The translations under genes and the position numbers were made by a program. A DNA stretch of 64,000 bases from Martelella radicis. GTDB lineage: Bacteria; Pseudomonadota; Alphaproteobacteria; Rhizobiales; Rhizobiaceae. This document shows positions 1 to 9,800 of this stretch, piece after piece (the first letter of the stretch is position 1; every line of letters starts with the position of its first letter). The stretch spans positions 50,256-114,255 of the forward strand of contig NZ_JACIDZ010000013.1 of NCBI RefSeq assembly GCF_014196625.1, written 5' to 3'. A model generated the notes under the pieces. The model was given only the letters and a program-made list of their open reading frames with translations. It did no database searches and was not told the origin of the DNA.

Positions 1-246
1 GGCGTGTCGGCTCACGCCTGGGCGGAAATGCGACAGGTCGCAGGGCAAGAGCTCGCTTCGCTCGCCCTCGCCATCACCGCCCAAAAGCAGGCCGACGGCG
101 AGGTCAGTTCGCCGGGAGGCTATCTGCGGGGAATGGCCCGGAAAGCCGCCGACGGCGAATTGCATCTCGAAAAGTCTTTGCACGGGCTACTCGCTCGAAA
201 ATTGGCCGCGCGGCCGGATCAAGGCCGCCAAGAGCTGTTCCAATAG
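1..246 (+). CDS. repC: Plasmid replication initiator RepC, C-terminal part (cut by window edge)
   Basis: The open frame runs in from the left edge with no start in the window, so only about 81 C-terminal residues are seen. They match the C-terminal end of the complete RepC at 30713-31924: SPGGYLRGMARKAADGELHL here corresponds to NPGSYLIGLVRRAAEGKLHL there, followed by a short basic tail. RepC initiates replication of repABC plasmids. This would be a second repC on the same molecule. Whether the upstream part is intact cannot be judged. Family assignment is by direct similarity within the window. Confidence 0.8.
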   Translation, partial: GVSAHAWAEMRQVAGQELASLALAITAQKQADGEVSSPGGYLRGMARKAADGELHLEKSLHGLLARKLAARPDQGRQELFQ

Positions 247-271
247 TGGGTTAGGAGGCTGAAATTCCACC

Positions 272-784
272 ATGAAACGCATGCGATCCAAGTTTTTGCT
301 CGGTATTGCCGGGGCCGTCGCGATCATTGCCGCCATTCCGGAGGCCGGCAACTTCGTCCAATCGATTGGCGTGCCGAAATCGATCCTTCGCGAAATCGGC
401 CGGCAATCTGAGAAATACAGTCGGCAAACGACAATCGTCACCAGTGCCGGGGAAATCAGCGTTTACGACGGGGACACCATCAAAATCGGCGGTCAACGGA
501 TGCGCTTGCTCGACATCGACACACCCGAGATTTCCAAGCCGCGGTGCAGCTATGAGGAAAAGGCGGGGTCTGAGGCCCGGGACAGGCTGCGAGAGCTGAT
601 CGGTCAGGCCGGGACCGTCGAAATCATCGACAGCGGAACAACCGACAAGTACGGTCGGAATCTGATCCATGTCGAGATCGACGGTCGGGACGCGGGTAAG
701 GTCCTCTTAAACGAAGGTCTTGCGCTTCGCTACCGGGGCGGGTCCGCCGCCTGGAGCGCGAGAAAACGGCATTGGTGCGGGTGA
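272..784 (+). CDS. Membrane-anchored thermonuclease (SNase-like) family protein
   Basis: A 170-residue protein with an N-terminal hydrophobic segment (about residues 7-22) that should act as a signal or anchor, followed by a staphylococcal-nuclease OB-fold domain. Catalytic positions of the family are visible: YDGDT at 65-69, RLLDIDTPE at 78-86 and KYGR at 126-129. Calcium-dependent cleavage of DNA or RNA outside the cytoplasm is the expected activity. Small proteins of this type are common on rhizobial plasmids. It starts 25 bases after the repC stop and almost touches the next gene, so the three may be co-transcribed. Confidence 0.85.
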   Translation: MKRMRSKFLLGIAGAVAIIAAIPEAGNFVQSIGVPKSILREIGRQSEKYSRQTTIVTSAGEISVYDGDTIKIGGQRMRLLDIDTPEISKPRCSYEEKAGSEARDRLRELIGQAGTVEIIDSGTTDKYGRNLIHVEIDGRDAGKVLLNEGLALRYRGGSAAWSARKRHWCG

Positions 785-792
785 AAGAGAAT

Positions 793-1599
793 ATGGCGAA
801 CCAAAAATACGACGATATTCCAAGAATTTTGGCTGAATACAACGATATTATGAGGGTGCTCGTCGAACGGTTGGATACACCTCAGACTAGAAAGACATTG
901 GACGCTCTGTTGGATGAGATCCGGGGCGTAGTCAACGCAATCACCCCTTTGGCCGTTTTCTCTGCCAAATTTGATCAAACCATGCAGCTCAACGAGAAAA
1001 TAGTGCAAATTGGCTGGATGCCTCACCCGGTTTTTCCGCTTGATACGCTCGACTTGCATCTACAAGACTCCGAACTTGACGCACTTCTCGCCCGATATGT
1101 CGAGGAAAATTTCGAAGCAATAGAATGCTTCTTTATAGAGAGTGCCACGAAATATGGCATTACTGATACAGTGCCGATGGTGATGACCGAGGCGTTGAAT
1201 TGCCATTGTCATAATAACTACCGCGCTGTGGTCCGTCTGCTGTTTCCGGAAATCGAGAGTGCAGCGCGAACGGTTTTCAGGTACCCCATCCAAAAGGGCA
1301 TTGCGAGCATACCGGATGTGCGCGAGATAATTGGGAAGTTGTCGTTTCCAATGGTATTTGACCACCCCGGAACATTCTCAATATATGATAAGCTCAATGA
1401 ACATATGTATCGCCAAGTTAAATCATCTCTAGAATTAACCGCTGCGCAAGCCGATCCGGTCCCGAACCGTCATGCTGCAATCCACGGTTTGGTCGATTAT
1501 AGTTCGATGCAGAACAGCATGAACACGATCATCATGGCCGATTTCATCTTTAGGCTTTTGGGTGAGATTTCGAAGATGCCTCGCAAAAACGGGAACTAG
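793..1599 (+). CDS. Unknown protein with a HEPN-like R-x4-H motif
   Basis: A 268-residue soluble protein that I do not recognise as a named family. The ATG at 793 is preferred over upstream TTG/GTG codons, which lie within the thermonuclease gene. Near the C-terminus is PNRHAAIHG (R226, H231), the spacing of the R-x4-6-H catalytic motif of HEPN ribonucleases, in a context (N-R-H-x-x-x-H-G) seen in HEPN-like proteins of defence and toxin systems. The coding stretch is richer in A+T than its neighbours, consistent with recent acquisition. A role as RNase toxin or abortive-infection protein is inference only. Confidence 0.5.
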   Translation: MANQKYDDIPRILAEYNDIMRVLVERLDTPQTRKTLDALLDEIRGVVNAITPLAVFSAKFDQTMQLNEKIVQIGWMPHPVFPLDTLDLHLQDSELDALLARYVEENFEAIECFFIESATKYGITDTVPMVMTEALNCHCHNNYRAVVRLLFPEIESAARTVFRYPIQKGIASIPDVREIIGKLSFPMVFDHPGTFSIYDKLNEHMYRQVKSSLELTAAQADPVPNRHAAIHGLVDYSSMQNSMNTIIMADFIFRLLGEISKMPRKNGN

Positions 1600-1636
1600 A
1601 TCTCTGTCTAAATCTATTGGCCTTTCGCCCGTTGGC

Positions 1637-1783
1637 CGACCGCGCTCTATGTCTTCGGCACGAAGCCAGCCTTTGGTCGTCTTCGCCCATTCGGGTGACG
1701 ATCGCTAAGGCAGACTGCCGCCATTGGCATCGGGCAATGAAGGACCGGCCATCGATGCAGTCGGTCGCGGCTGCGCTTCGCTT
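1637..1783. repeat. Diverged intergenic repeat, copy A (second copy at 13489-13640)
   Basis: About 150 bases that align along their whole length with 13489-13640. Shared blocks include CGACCGCGCTCTATG, TTCGGCACGAAGCCAGC, TCTTCGCCCAT, CGGGTGACGA and CAATGAAGG. No convincing reading frame is conserved. In copy B the repeat lies upstream of the ardC-like gene; here it lies between the unknown gene and the left end of the IS21 element. Confidence 0.75.
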
Positions 1784-1944
1784 TAAACTGGAACTTCGTC
1801 GTAAGTGTGCGTCTCCCGATTGTGAGAACGGCGGTGCAAAAGTCGGCCACGGAAGCGGCGGAATAATTCGGTCGCGGGCGGCGTAAAAACCGGCCACCTA
1901 TTTTCCTTCTGCAATGATCGCAGGAGGGACAGAGGATCTACACC

Positions 1945-3441
1945 GTGGAACTTTATCTGAAGGTTCGTCTGGCCGTCTCGGAAGGGATGAGCCGACGTCA
2001 GGCAGCCAAACACTTCAACATATCCCGCGACAGCGTAGCGAAGATGCTGTCGTATTCGACGCCACCTGGCTATCAGCGACAATCACCAGTCCGGCGGCCG
2101 AAGCTGGATGCGTTCGTTTCGACGATCGACCACTGGTTGGATGAAGACAGACACGTACCGCGCAAACAGCGCCATACGGCCAAGCGTGTATTTGACCGGC
2201 TTCGTGATGAGTGCGGGTTCACCGGCGGTTATACGATCATCAAGGACTATATCCGCGAACGGGAACAGCGCCGTCAGGAAGTCTTCGTGCCGCTTTCTCA
2301 TCCGCCCGGCCATGCGCAGGCTGATTTCGGTGAGGCGATGGTGGTGATCGGCGGTGTTGAGCAGAAAGCCCGTTTCTTCGTACTCGATCTTCCGCATAGC
2401 GACGGTTGCTATGTGCGGGCTTATCCGGCGGCGGTGGCCGAGGCCTGGGTCGATGGCCACGTCCATGCATTTGCGTTCTTCGGGGCCGTGCCGCAATCGA
2501 TCGTTTATGACAATGACCGCTGCCTTGTGGCGAAGATCCTGCCTGACGGCACGCGCAAGCGGGCAACACTGTTCAGCGGGTTCCTGTCCCACTACCTGAT
2601 CCGGGATCGCTATGGCCGACCCGGAAAGGGCAATGACAAGGGGAATGTCGAGGGCCTCGTGGGCTATGCCCGGCGTAACTTCATGGTCCCCATCCCGCAG
2701 TTTCCGACGTGGGATGCGTTCAATGCCTTTCTGGAAGAACAGTGCCGCAAGCGCCAGCGCGACAGGCTGCGTGGTGAGAGCGAGACGATCGGTGAACGGC
2801 TGCAGCGCGATCTGGCGGCTATGTGCCCCTTGCCAGCGTCGCCCTTTGACGCCTGCGATCAGGCCAGCGCCAGGGTGACGGCCCAGTCTCTCGTTCGCTA
2901 CAAGACGAACGATTATTCCGTACCCGTCGCCTATGGCCATCAGGACGTTTGGGTCCGAGGCTATGTCGACAAGGTGGTGATCGGTTGCCGCGGCGAGGTC
3001 ATCGCTCGCCATCCCCGAAGCTTTGATCGGGAGGATATCATCTTCGATCCTGTGCATTACCTGCCGCTGATCGAGCGGAAGATCAATGCGCTTGATCAGG
3101 CAGCCCCTTTGCAGGGCTGGGATCTGCCGGAGGAATTCGCGACACTGTGCCGTCTGATGGAAGGCCGCATGGCAAAGCATGGCCGGCGAGAATACGTGCA
3201 GGTTCTTCGACTGCTGGAAAGCTTCGATATGGCTGACCTGCATGCGGCGATCAAGCAAGCCCTGCAACTCGGTGCGATCGGCTTCGACGCCGTCAAACAT
3301 CTGATTCTTTGCCGGGTGGAGCGCCGGCCGCCTCGACTGGATCTGTCGATCTATCCCTACCTGCCGAGAGCAACCGTGGAGACGACATCGGCGAAGGCGT
3401 ATATGGGCCTCCTGTCATCGGTGAAGGGAGAAGCGGCATGA
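1945..3441 (+). CDS. istA: IS21-family transposase IstA
   Basis: A 498-residue protein beginning at a GTG. It has an N-terminal helix-turn-helix (SRRQAAKHFNISRDSVAKML, about residues 17-36) and a DDE integrase core with HAQADFGEA near residue 120, VYDNDRC near 190 and a KGNDKGNVEGLV block carrying the catalytic Glu near 235. Length is normal for IstA. It catalyses cut-and-paste or circle-mediated transposition together with IstB. The stop codon overlaps the istB start as ATGA at 3438-3441, the usual translational coupling. Confidence 0.93.
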   Translation: MELYLKVRLAVSEGMSRRQAAKHFNISRDSVAKMLSYSTPPGYQRQSPVRRPKLDAFVSTIDHWLDEDRHVPRKQRHTAKRVFDRLRDECGFTGGYTIIKDYIREREQRRQEVFVPLSHPPGHAQADFGEAMVVIGGVEQKARFFVLDLPHSDGCYVRAYPAAVAEAWVDGHVHAFAFFGAVPQSIVYDNDRCLVAKILPDGTRKRATLFSGFLSHYLIRDRYGRPGKGNDKGNVEGLVGYARRNFMVPIPQFPTWDAFNAFLEEQCRKRQRDRLRGESETIGERLQRDLAAMCPLPASPFDACDQASARVTAQSLVRYKTNDYSVPVAYGHQDVWVRGYVDKVVIGCRGEVIARHPRSFDREDIIFDPVHYLPLIERKINALDQAAPLQGWDLPEEFATLCRLMEGRMAKHGRREYVQVLRLLESFDMADLHAAIKQALQLGAIGFDAVKHLILCRVERRPPRLDLSIYPYLPRATVETTSAKAYMGLLSSVKGEAA

Positions 3442-4196
3442 GCGCCGAAGCCCCAGAGATCCTACTTGCCCACGACCTCAAGAGCCTGAAGCTGCCGACC
3501 TTCCAGCGGGAGTATCAGAAACTGGCCCGGCTTTGCGCCACCGAGGGCGTCGACCATATCGGATACCTCACCCGGCTTGCCGAGCGGGAAATGATCGAAC
3601 GGGATCGCCGCAAGGTCGAGCGCCGTATCAAGGCAGCCAAATTCCCGGTCGTCAAAAGTCTCGACAGTTTCGATTTTGCCGCCATACCGAAGCTCAACAA
3701 GATGCAGGTGCTGGAACTGGCCCGCTGCGAATGGATCGAGCGTCGCGAGAACGTCATCGCTCTCGGCCCCAGCGGAACCGGCAAGACCCACATCGCGCTG
3801 GCCCTGGGCCTAGCCGCCTGCCAGAAGGGCCTGTCCGTCGGCTTCACCACGGCCGCTGCCCTGGTCAGCGAGATGATGGAGGCTCGTGACGAGCGGCGCC
3901 TCTTGCGTTTCCAGAAGCAGATGGCAGGATACAAGCTGCTGATCATCGACGAACTCGGCTTCGTGCCGTTGTCAAAGACCGGCGCGGAATTGCTGTTCGA
4001 GCTGATCTCGCAACGCTATGAGCGGGGCGCCACCCTGATCACCAGCAATCTGCCCTTTGACGAATGGACCGAAATCCTGGGATCCGAGCGACTGACCGGC
4101 GCTCTGCTCGACCGCGTCACCCACCACGTCAACATTCTCGAAATGAATGGCGACAGCTATCATCTCGCCCAAAGCCGCGCCCGAAAGGCCGGCTGA
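3438..4196 (+). CDS. istB: IS21-family helper ATPase IstB
   Basis: A 252-residue AAA+ ATPase of the DnaC/IstB type. The start at 3438 is chosen because it overlaps the istA stop (ATGA) and gives the usual family length; the frame extends upstream without support. Walker A is GPSGTGKTH, Walker B is LLIIDELGF, and the sensor region TLITSNLPFDEW follows. IstB assists IstA in target selection and strand transfer. The element has both genes intact and may be active. Confidence 0.93.
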   Translation: MSAEAPEILLAHDLKSLKLPTFQREYQKLARLCATEGVDHIGYLTRLAEREMIERDRRKVERRIKAAKFPVVKSLDSFDFAAIPKLNKMQVLELARCEWIERRENVIALGPSGTGKTHIALALGLAACQKGLSVGFTTAAALVSEMMEARDERRLLRFQKQMAGYKLLIIDELGFVPLSKTGAELLFELISQRYERGATLITSNLPFDEWTEILGSERLTGALLDRVTHHVNILEMNGDSYHLAQSRARKAG

Positions 4197-4505
4197 AACC
4201 CTTCAGAAAATCGCTACGCCGGTATGAGGCCCCCGCTCGGGCTACGCCCTCCCGCGAGCCTCATACCGGCGTCCAAAGTGGCCGACTTTTGCTCCGCCCC
4301 GTGGCCGGTTTTTACGCCGCCGTTGACAGGCAAGCGCCTGCAAGCTCTAAAAAAAACAGCGGGCCGATAAATGCGTAGTTCCAAGACCAAGGTTGATTTC
4401 TGACTTGATGCAGAATTCGGCTCGCATGTTGCGAATGCACTGTTTAATATTCTCAAATAAGACGTAAGTATTGAAGCGCCTTATTTTTTGAAAAAGGAGG
4501 CCGAA

Positions 4506-6692
4506 TTGTGCCGTAGCTCTTTGTCTGATGCTGGACTTTATCCCATTCCGGAAGATGAGGGGGAAAGGCTCGAAGTTCTGCGTCAGTTCCAGATCATGGA
4601 TACGCCTCAGGAAGAGAACTTCGATCGTTTGACGCGCCTTGCGGAACTGCTGTTCGATGTGCCGATTGTTCTCATCTCGATTGTGGGCAAGGACCGGCAG
4701 TTCTTCAAGTCTCGTGTCGGGCTCGATGTATGCGAGACGAGCCGCGATGTTTCGTTCTGTGCGCACGCCCTTGTTCAGGACGACGTTCTTTTCATACCCG
4801 ATGCGCTGAAGGATCCACGCTTTTCGACAAATCCCCTGGTCCTTGGGCATCCTTTCATCCGCTTCTACGCCGGAAAGCCTCTGATTACACTGACAGGGCA
4901 TAGGCTCGGCACTATCTGCCTGATCGACAATAAACCCAGGGAGTCTTTTTCAGAAGACGATCGCAAGATCCTGTCAGATATTGCGGCGCTGGTGATGGAT
5001 CGCTTCGAGTTACGGCGATTGGAATTCATGCGATCAGTCAGTCATGAGCGCTTTGAGAGCATTGCCCGCAGCGCGCCCGACGCCATCATCTTTACTGACA
5101 GTGAAGGTAAGGTCACCTTCTGGAACAAGGCGGCCGAGACAATATTCGGATACAAGGAGGCGGAAATTCTGCATCAATCATCCGAGATGCTTCTGCCTGA
5201 AAGCTGGCATCCAATCTTTGATGCGGAAATGGAAAGACTAAGATCTGGTGCTCCGCTGGAGTTGGCCGACCGGATCGTAGAATTGTCGGGACTGAGAAAA
5301 GATGGAACCGAATTTCCCTCAGAGTTCTCACTTTCAACATGGTATGAAGGGGATCAGATTTGTGCTGGTGCGATTGTAAGGGATATCAGCGAGCGTCGGT
5401 ACAATGAGGAACGTCTATTCCGCCTTGCCTCTCTTGACCCGCTGACGGATCTTCCAAACCGCGGAGCCTGGAGGGCGTGCCTCCAGAAAGAGCTTAGGGG
5501 CCACAACCCTCTGACCGTTTTATTGATGGACCTCGACGGCTTCAAGGAGGTCAACGACACGCACGGGCATTCCGCCGGGGATGCCATGCTCAAAAACGTG
5601 GGCCAGCGTCTCCAGCGCGTTTGTGCCGATGCCGTGATGATTGCACGATTGGGCGGCGATGAGTTTGTTGCGCTTCTAAGAGGTAATGACGAACATGCAG
5701 CGCTCGTGAAGGCTCGCGAAATCATCAGGACTGTATCGGAGCCTTACGAGTTTGCCGGATTGCGGGCCGATATTGGAATAAGCATAGGAATATCGCTTGC
5801 TCCTCAACATAGCGCACGGCCTGAAGAATTGCTTGGTGCTGCCGATCTTGCACTCTATCGCGCTAAAAAGGACGGCAAGGGTCGCTCGGAGCTGTTTGTG
5901 CCAGCGCTGCGCGAGGTCGCGGTCGCTCGGCGCGCCTTCGAAAATGAACTGAAACGCGCTTTTTCGGAAAGGGAGTTCGAGCTTTTCTTTCAACCTCAGT
6001 TCGAAGTCGAAACGATGCGGTTAATGGGGGCTGAGGCCCTGCTGCGATGGAACCACCCAGAGCGCGGCTTGTTGTCGCCTGCTTCCTTTATCGATGTGCT
6101 TAGCAAAAAGGCGTCATCGCCCGAAATTGGCGAGTGGATATTGCGTAGTGCTCTGAGACAGACGGCGGCATGGCGAAAGCAGGTGCCGCATTTCCGCGTG
6201 GGCGTCAATCTGTTTGAAAGCCAGTTTCGACGCGGAGATCTTGTTCAGGTTGTCGAGAACGCCCTTGCGCATTTTTCGTTAAGCGCGGATGCTCTCGAGC
6301 TTGAAATCGTAGAAGATACGCTTCTTCACGACGACTCATCAACACTCGAGATGCTGAAGGAGCTGCGCAACCTTGGCGTAGGATTGGCCTTTGATGATTA
6401 TGGCACCGGCTTCGCATCCCTCAGTCTCCTGAAAAAGTTCCCTGTGAGCCGGTTGAAGATCGACCGTACATTCATCCGCGATATCGACACAAATCCCGAA
6501 GACGAAGCTATTGTCCGCGTCATTCTTCATCTGGGCAGGGTATTCGGAATGAAGGTTATTGCTGAAGGTGTTGAGACCGAAGCTCAGATGGAACGCCTAA
6601 GGAAGTTCGACTGCCCCGAAGTCCAGGGCTACCTGTTCGGTCGACCAATGCGAGCAGCTGATTTCGAAGAAACCTACATTTTTAATGGTTGA
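4506..6692 (+). CDS. GAF-PAS-GGDEF-EAL c-di-GMP signalling protein
   Basis: A 728-residue cytoplasmic protein. The strong ribosome site AAAAAGGAGG (4491-4500) lies inside the longest frame and places the start at the TTG of 4506. Domain order is GAF (about 15-165), PAS (185-300), GGDEF (310-470) and EAL (480-725). The cyclase signature GGDEF is at 383-387. The RxxD inhibitory site is missing: the two positions are Ala and Val. The EAL domain keeps EALLRW (510-515), a VNxxxxQ motif, FDDYGTGFASL and AEGVETE, so phosphodiesterase activity is likely. No membrane segment is present. Its paralogue follows at 6895. Confidence 0.9.
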   Translation: MCRSSLSDAGLYPIPEDEGERLEVLRQFQIMDTPQEENFDRLTRLAELLFDVPIVLISIVGKDRQFFKSRVGLDVCETSRDVSFCAHALVQDDVLFIPDALKDPRFSTNPLVLGHPFIRFYAGKPLITLTGHRLGTICLIDNKPRESFSEDDRKILSDIAALVMDRFELRRLEFMRSVSHERFESIARSAPDAIIFTDSEGKVTFWNKAAETIFGYKEAEILHQSSEMLLPESWHPIFDAEMERLRSGAPLELADRIVELSGLRKDGTEFPSEFSLSTWYEGDQICAGAIVRDISERRYNEERLFRLASLDPLTDLPNRGAWRACLQKELRGHNPLTVLLMDLDGFKEVNDTHGHSAGDAMLKNVGQRLQRVCADAVMIARLGGDEFVALLRGNDEHAALVKAREIIRTVSEPYEFAGLRADIGISIGISLAPQHSARPEELLGAADLALYRAKKDGKGRSELFVPALREVAVARRAFENELKRAFSEREFELFFQPQFEVETMRLMGAEALLRWNHPERGLLSPASFIDVLSKKASSPEIGEWILRSALRQTAAWRKQVPHFRVGVNLFESQFRRGDLVQVVENALAHFSLSADALELEIVEDTLLHDDSSTLEMLKELRNLGVGLAFDDYGTGFASLSLLKKFPVSRLKIDRTFIRDIDTNPEDEAIVRVILHLGRVFGMKVIAEGVETEAQMERLRKFDCPEVQGYLFGRPMRAADFEETYIFNG

Positions 6693-6894
6693 AGAATTGG
6701 CTCTAGACGCCAAGTGCATTGTTAGCGTGTGTCTAATTCGAGTCGAGATGCTAGCAGTGGCGGCTGTTACGTTTCCCGGGCTTTTTTGTATACGTCAGGC
6801 GTTGTTTCCCAAAGTGGTAGGAGGGAGCGTTCCTCAATTACGGAACTTCAAATTGAAAGAATACAGGGTATGGGGCCTGTGCAGGAGGAGCTAA

Positions 6895-9800
6895 ATGTCA
6901 GGTGAAACAGCGTCTTGCGATGAAACCGAAAAGGCTCGCCTTGCGGCCTTGCGAAGGCTCAAGGTTATGGACACGCCGCCTGAGGTGCAGTTCGATGCGC
7001 TGGCGAGAGCAGCAAGTCGCGTGTGTGAAACACCGATGTCAGCCATTACGCTCATCGATCAGGACCGGCAGTGGCTGAAAGCATCGATTGGGCTCTCTGG
7101 CATTGACGAGACAGAACGTAGAAATTCTTTCTGTACTTATACGATTGAGGGAGACTCCCTGCTTGAAGTCGAAGACACGACATCTGACAGCCGCTTTTCA
7201 CGCAATGCCTTCGTCGTAAGAGAGCCGGGCATTCGTTTTTACGCTGGCGCTCCTTTGAAGCTATCTGGTGGCGAGAGTGTTGGTTCGCTCTGCGTTTTCG
7301 ATACAACACCCCGTCGGCTTTCGGAAGCACAGAAGGAAACCCTAAACGATCTGGCTGAGGCGGCCTCTAGGGCGCTCGAAGCGCGCCGGGCGACGTTGCA
7401 GGAGAACCGGCTCGTTGCTTTGGCTGCCCAGACCCAGTCTATTTTGAAGCACAGCCCTGATGCAATTCTGACCGTTGATCTGGAAGACCGGATAACGCAG
7501 TGGAACCTGGCAGCGGAGCGATTGTTTGGATACAGCGCAGAGGAGGCAACGGGCGCTTCGATTGGAATAATCATTGGAGCTGAATCTGAACGGGATATCC
7601 GCTATTTGGAACTGGAGCGAGCGGGTAATGCCCCACCGGTTCGCGCCACCCGCATCCACAGAAACGGGACAAAAATTCCGGTCTTGGTCTCGATTGGACC
7701 AGTGGTTTCCGAAGAAGGCGAGATCGTCGGAGCTACCGAGATTATTCGCGATATTTCGGACATTGTTTCCAGAGAACGCGAACTTGCCAGCGCGGAAGGG
7801 CGCGTCCGGCGGCTTTATGAGGCCACACCGGCTATGCTGTACTCCGTTGACCTGGCGGGCACCCTTCTGAGCGCCAGCGATCGATGGCTTGATATCATGG
7901 CCTACCGTCGAGAGTATGTCGTCGGTCGCAAGCTCGCCGACTTTATGACCGAGCGCTCCGCTCGCCTGTTTCAGGCGGAACTTCTTCCATTGCTCTACAG
8001 CGAAGGGCATTTCGAGGAGGCGGAGGGGCAGATCATTACCCGTGATGGCGTAGTATTGGACGTGATGATCTCTGCCGTACTTGAGCGCAGAGGCTCAAGC
8101 GAAACCGTCCGGTCTATCGGCATCATGGAGAATATTAGCGATCGCCGTAAGATCGAGAGGGTGTTGCGTTCGGAGAGAACAAGACTCAACCAAATCATAC
8201 AAACCACGCATGCGGGGACGTGGGAATGGAATGTTGCGACCGGTGAAAACCGTGTGAATGCGATGTGGGCTACGATGCTCGGCTATACACCGGCAGAGCT
8301 GGAGCCAGTGACGATCGAGACGTTTAAGGAACTCGTTCATCCCGATGATCGGGGGGTGCTGAATAGCTGTATTGAGGCGCATCTCAGCGGAACAGAGTCG
8401 CGCTTTGCTGCTGAAATCCGTATGCGCCACAAGGCGGGACACTGGCTTTGGGTCGCTTCGAGTGGCCAGTTGCTGACAACGCTCGAGCAGGGGCAACCCG
8501 AATGGATGTTTGGCACCCATCAGGACATCACCGAACGCAAAAACAAAGAGGAGGACTTACGTCTGAGCAAGGAGTTCCTCGACAGGATCGGACAGGTCGC
8601 CGGTGTCGGGGGGTGGGAAGTGGACCTTGTCAACAGCGCAATTCACTGGTCCGACAAGACATGTCAGATCCACGAGGTCGAACCGGGTTTTAAGCCCGAT
8701 CTGGACGTTGCTATCGACTTCTTTGCTCCTAAGTCTCAACCGGTTATTCAGGCGGCAGTTGAACACGCCATCTCGACGGGTGAGGGCTATGATCTGGAAC
8801 TGCAGCTTGTCACCGCCAAAGGTCGGCTGATCTGGGTACGGGCTGTCGGTACGGCCGAATTCGAAGATGGAAAAGCCGTCCGGCTGATCGGCTCTTTTCA
8901 GGATATCAGCGAGGCGATCAAGCGCCGCAAGGACGTGGAGGACATAAACCAGCGCTTCGCCGTGGCATCCGAGAATGGACGCGTTGGCATATGGGACGCC
9001 GATCTTTTGACCGGGAAGACACTCTACTCCGATATCTGGCTTGCTCAAATTGGTTATGAGCGCAACGAATTGTCGGACGACGGAATGCTCTGGAAGAGCT
9101 TCATTCATCCTGATGATATTGAGCGCGTGCGAGAAGCGAATGAAGCGCACCTGCGGGGTGATGCGCCATATTTTGAGGAGGAATTTCGCTTCCGGCACAA
9201 GGATGGTCGCTGGATATGGATACTCGACCGCGGTCTGATCACCGAACGAGACAGCGATGGGAACGCGGTTCGGATGATTGGCACCCACATCGACATCACC
9301 ACGCAGAAGGAGCAGGAGGCGGAAAGGCTTCTTCTGGGAGAGCGTATGGCGATCGCCACTGATAACGGCGGAATCGGCATATGGGAACTGGACCTTGATA
9401 CGCAGGCGGCGCGTTGGGACGATTGGATGTACAGGCTCTACGGGCTTCCCGTTGATACTCCTGGTTCACTGGTTGATCTGTGGCACCGCTACACATATCC
9501 GGAAGATGCCGAGCGTGTTCAACAGGCTGTCAGGAGAGCCATTGAAAACGATGATCTTATGGATGAGGAATACCGTGTTATCTGGCCGGACGGTTCAATT
9601 CACCATTTGCATGCTTCAGCACGCCGCGTGGCGGGCGTTGACGGCGGTCCCGACAGGTTTATCGGAGCGACATGGGATGTCACTGAAGAACGACAACTGG
9701 CTCTGGATCTGGCCGAGCAGCATGAGCTCATGCACGTCACGCTTAAATCGATCGGTGACGCCGTTATCACGACGGATGCTGACGGGAATATCCGCTGGTT

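Larger units (their letters stand above)
1821..4328 (+). mobile_element. IS21-family insertion sequence
   Basis: About 2508 bases carrying istA and istB between inverted ends. The left end begins TGTGAGAACGGCGGTGCAAA (1821) and the right end, read on the other strand from 4328, begins TGTCAACGGCGGCGTAAAAA. Each end has two sub-terminal repeats of the types GCAAAAGTCGGCCAC and GTAAAAACCGGCCAC, in opposite order at the two ends, as expected for the multiple transposase-binding repeats of IS21 elements. No target-site duplication is visible (left flank CCCGAT, right flank GGCAAG), so the exact ends or the history of the insertion are uncertain. Confidence 0.85.

Noticed and set aside
2083..3300. 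Long open frame (405 codons) on the minus strand opposite istA
   Set aside because: Shadow of istA; no ribosome site, no motif, and the sense frame is a clear transposase.
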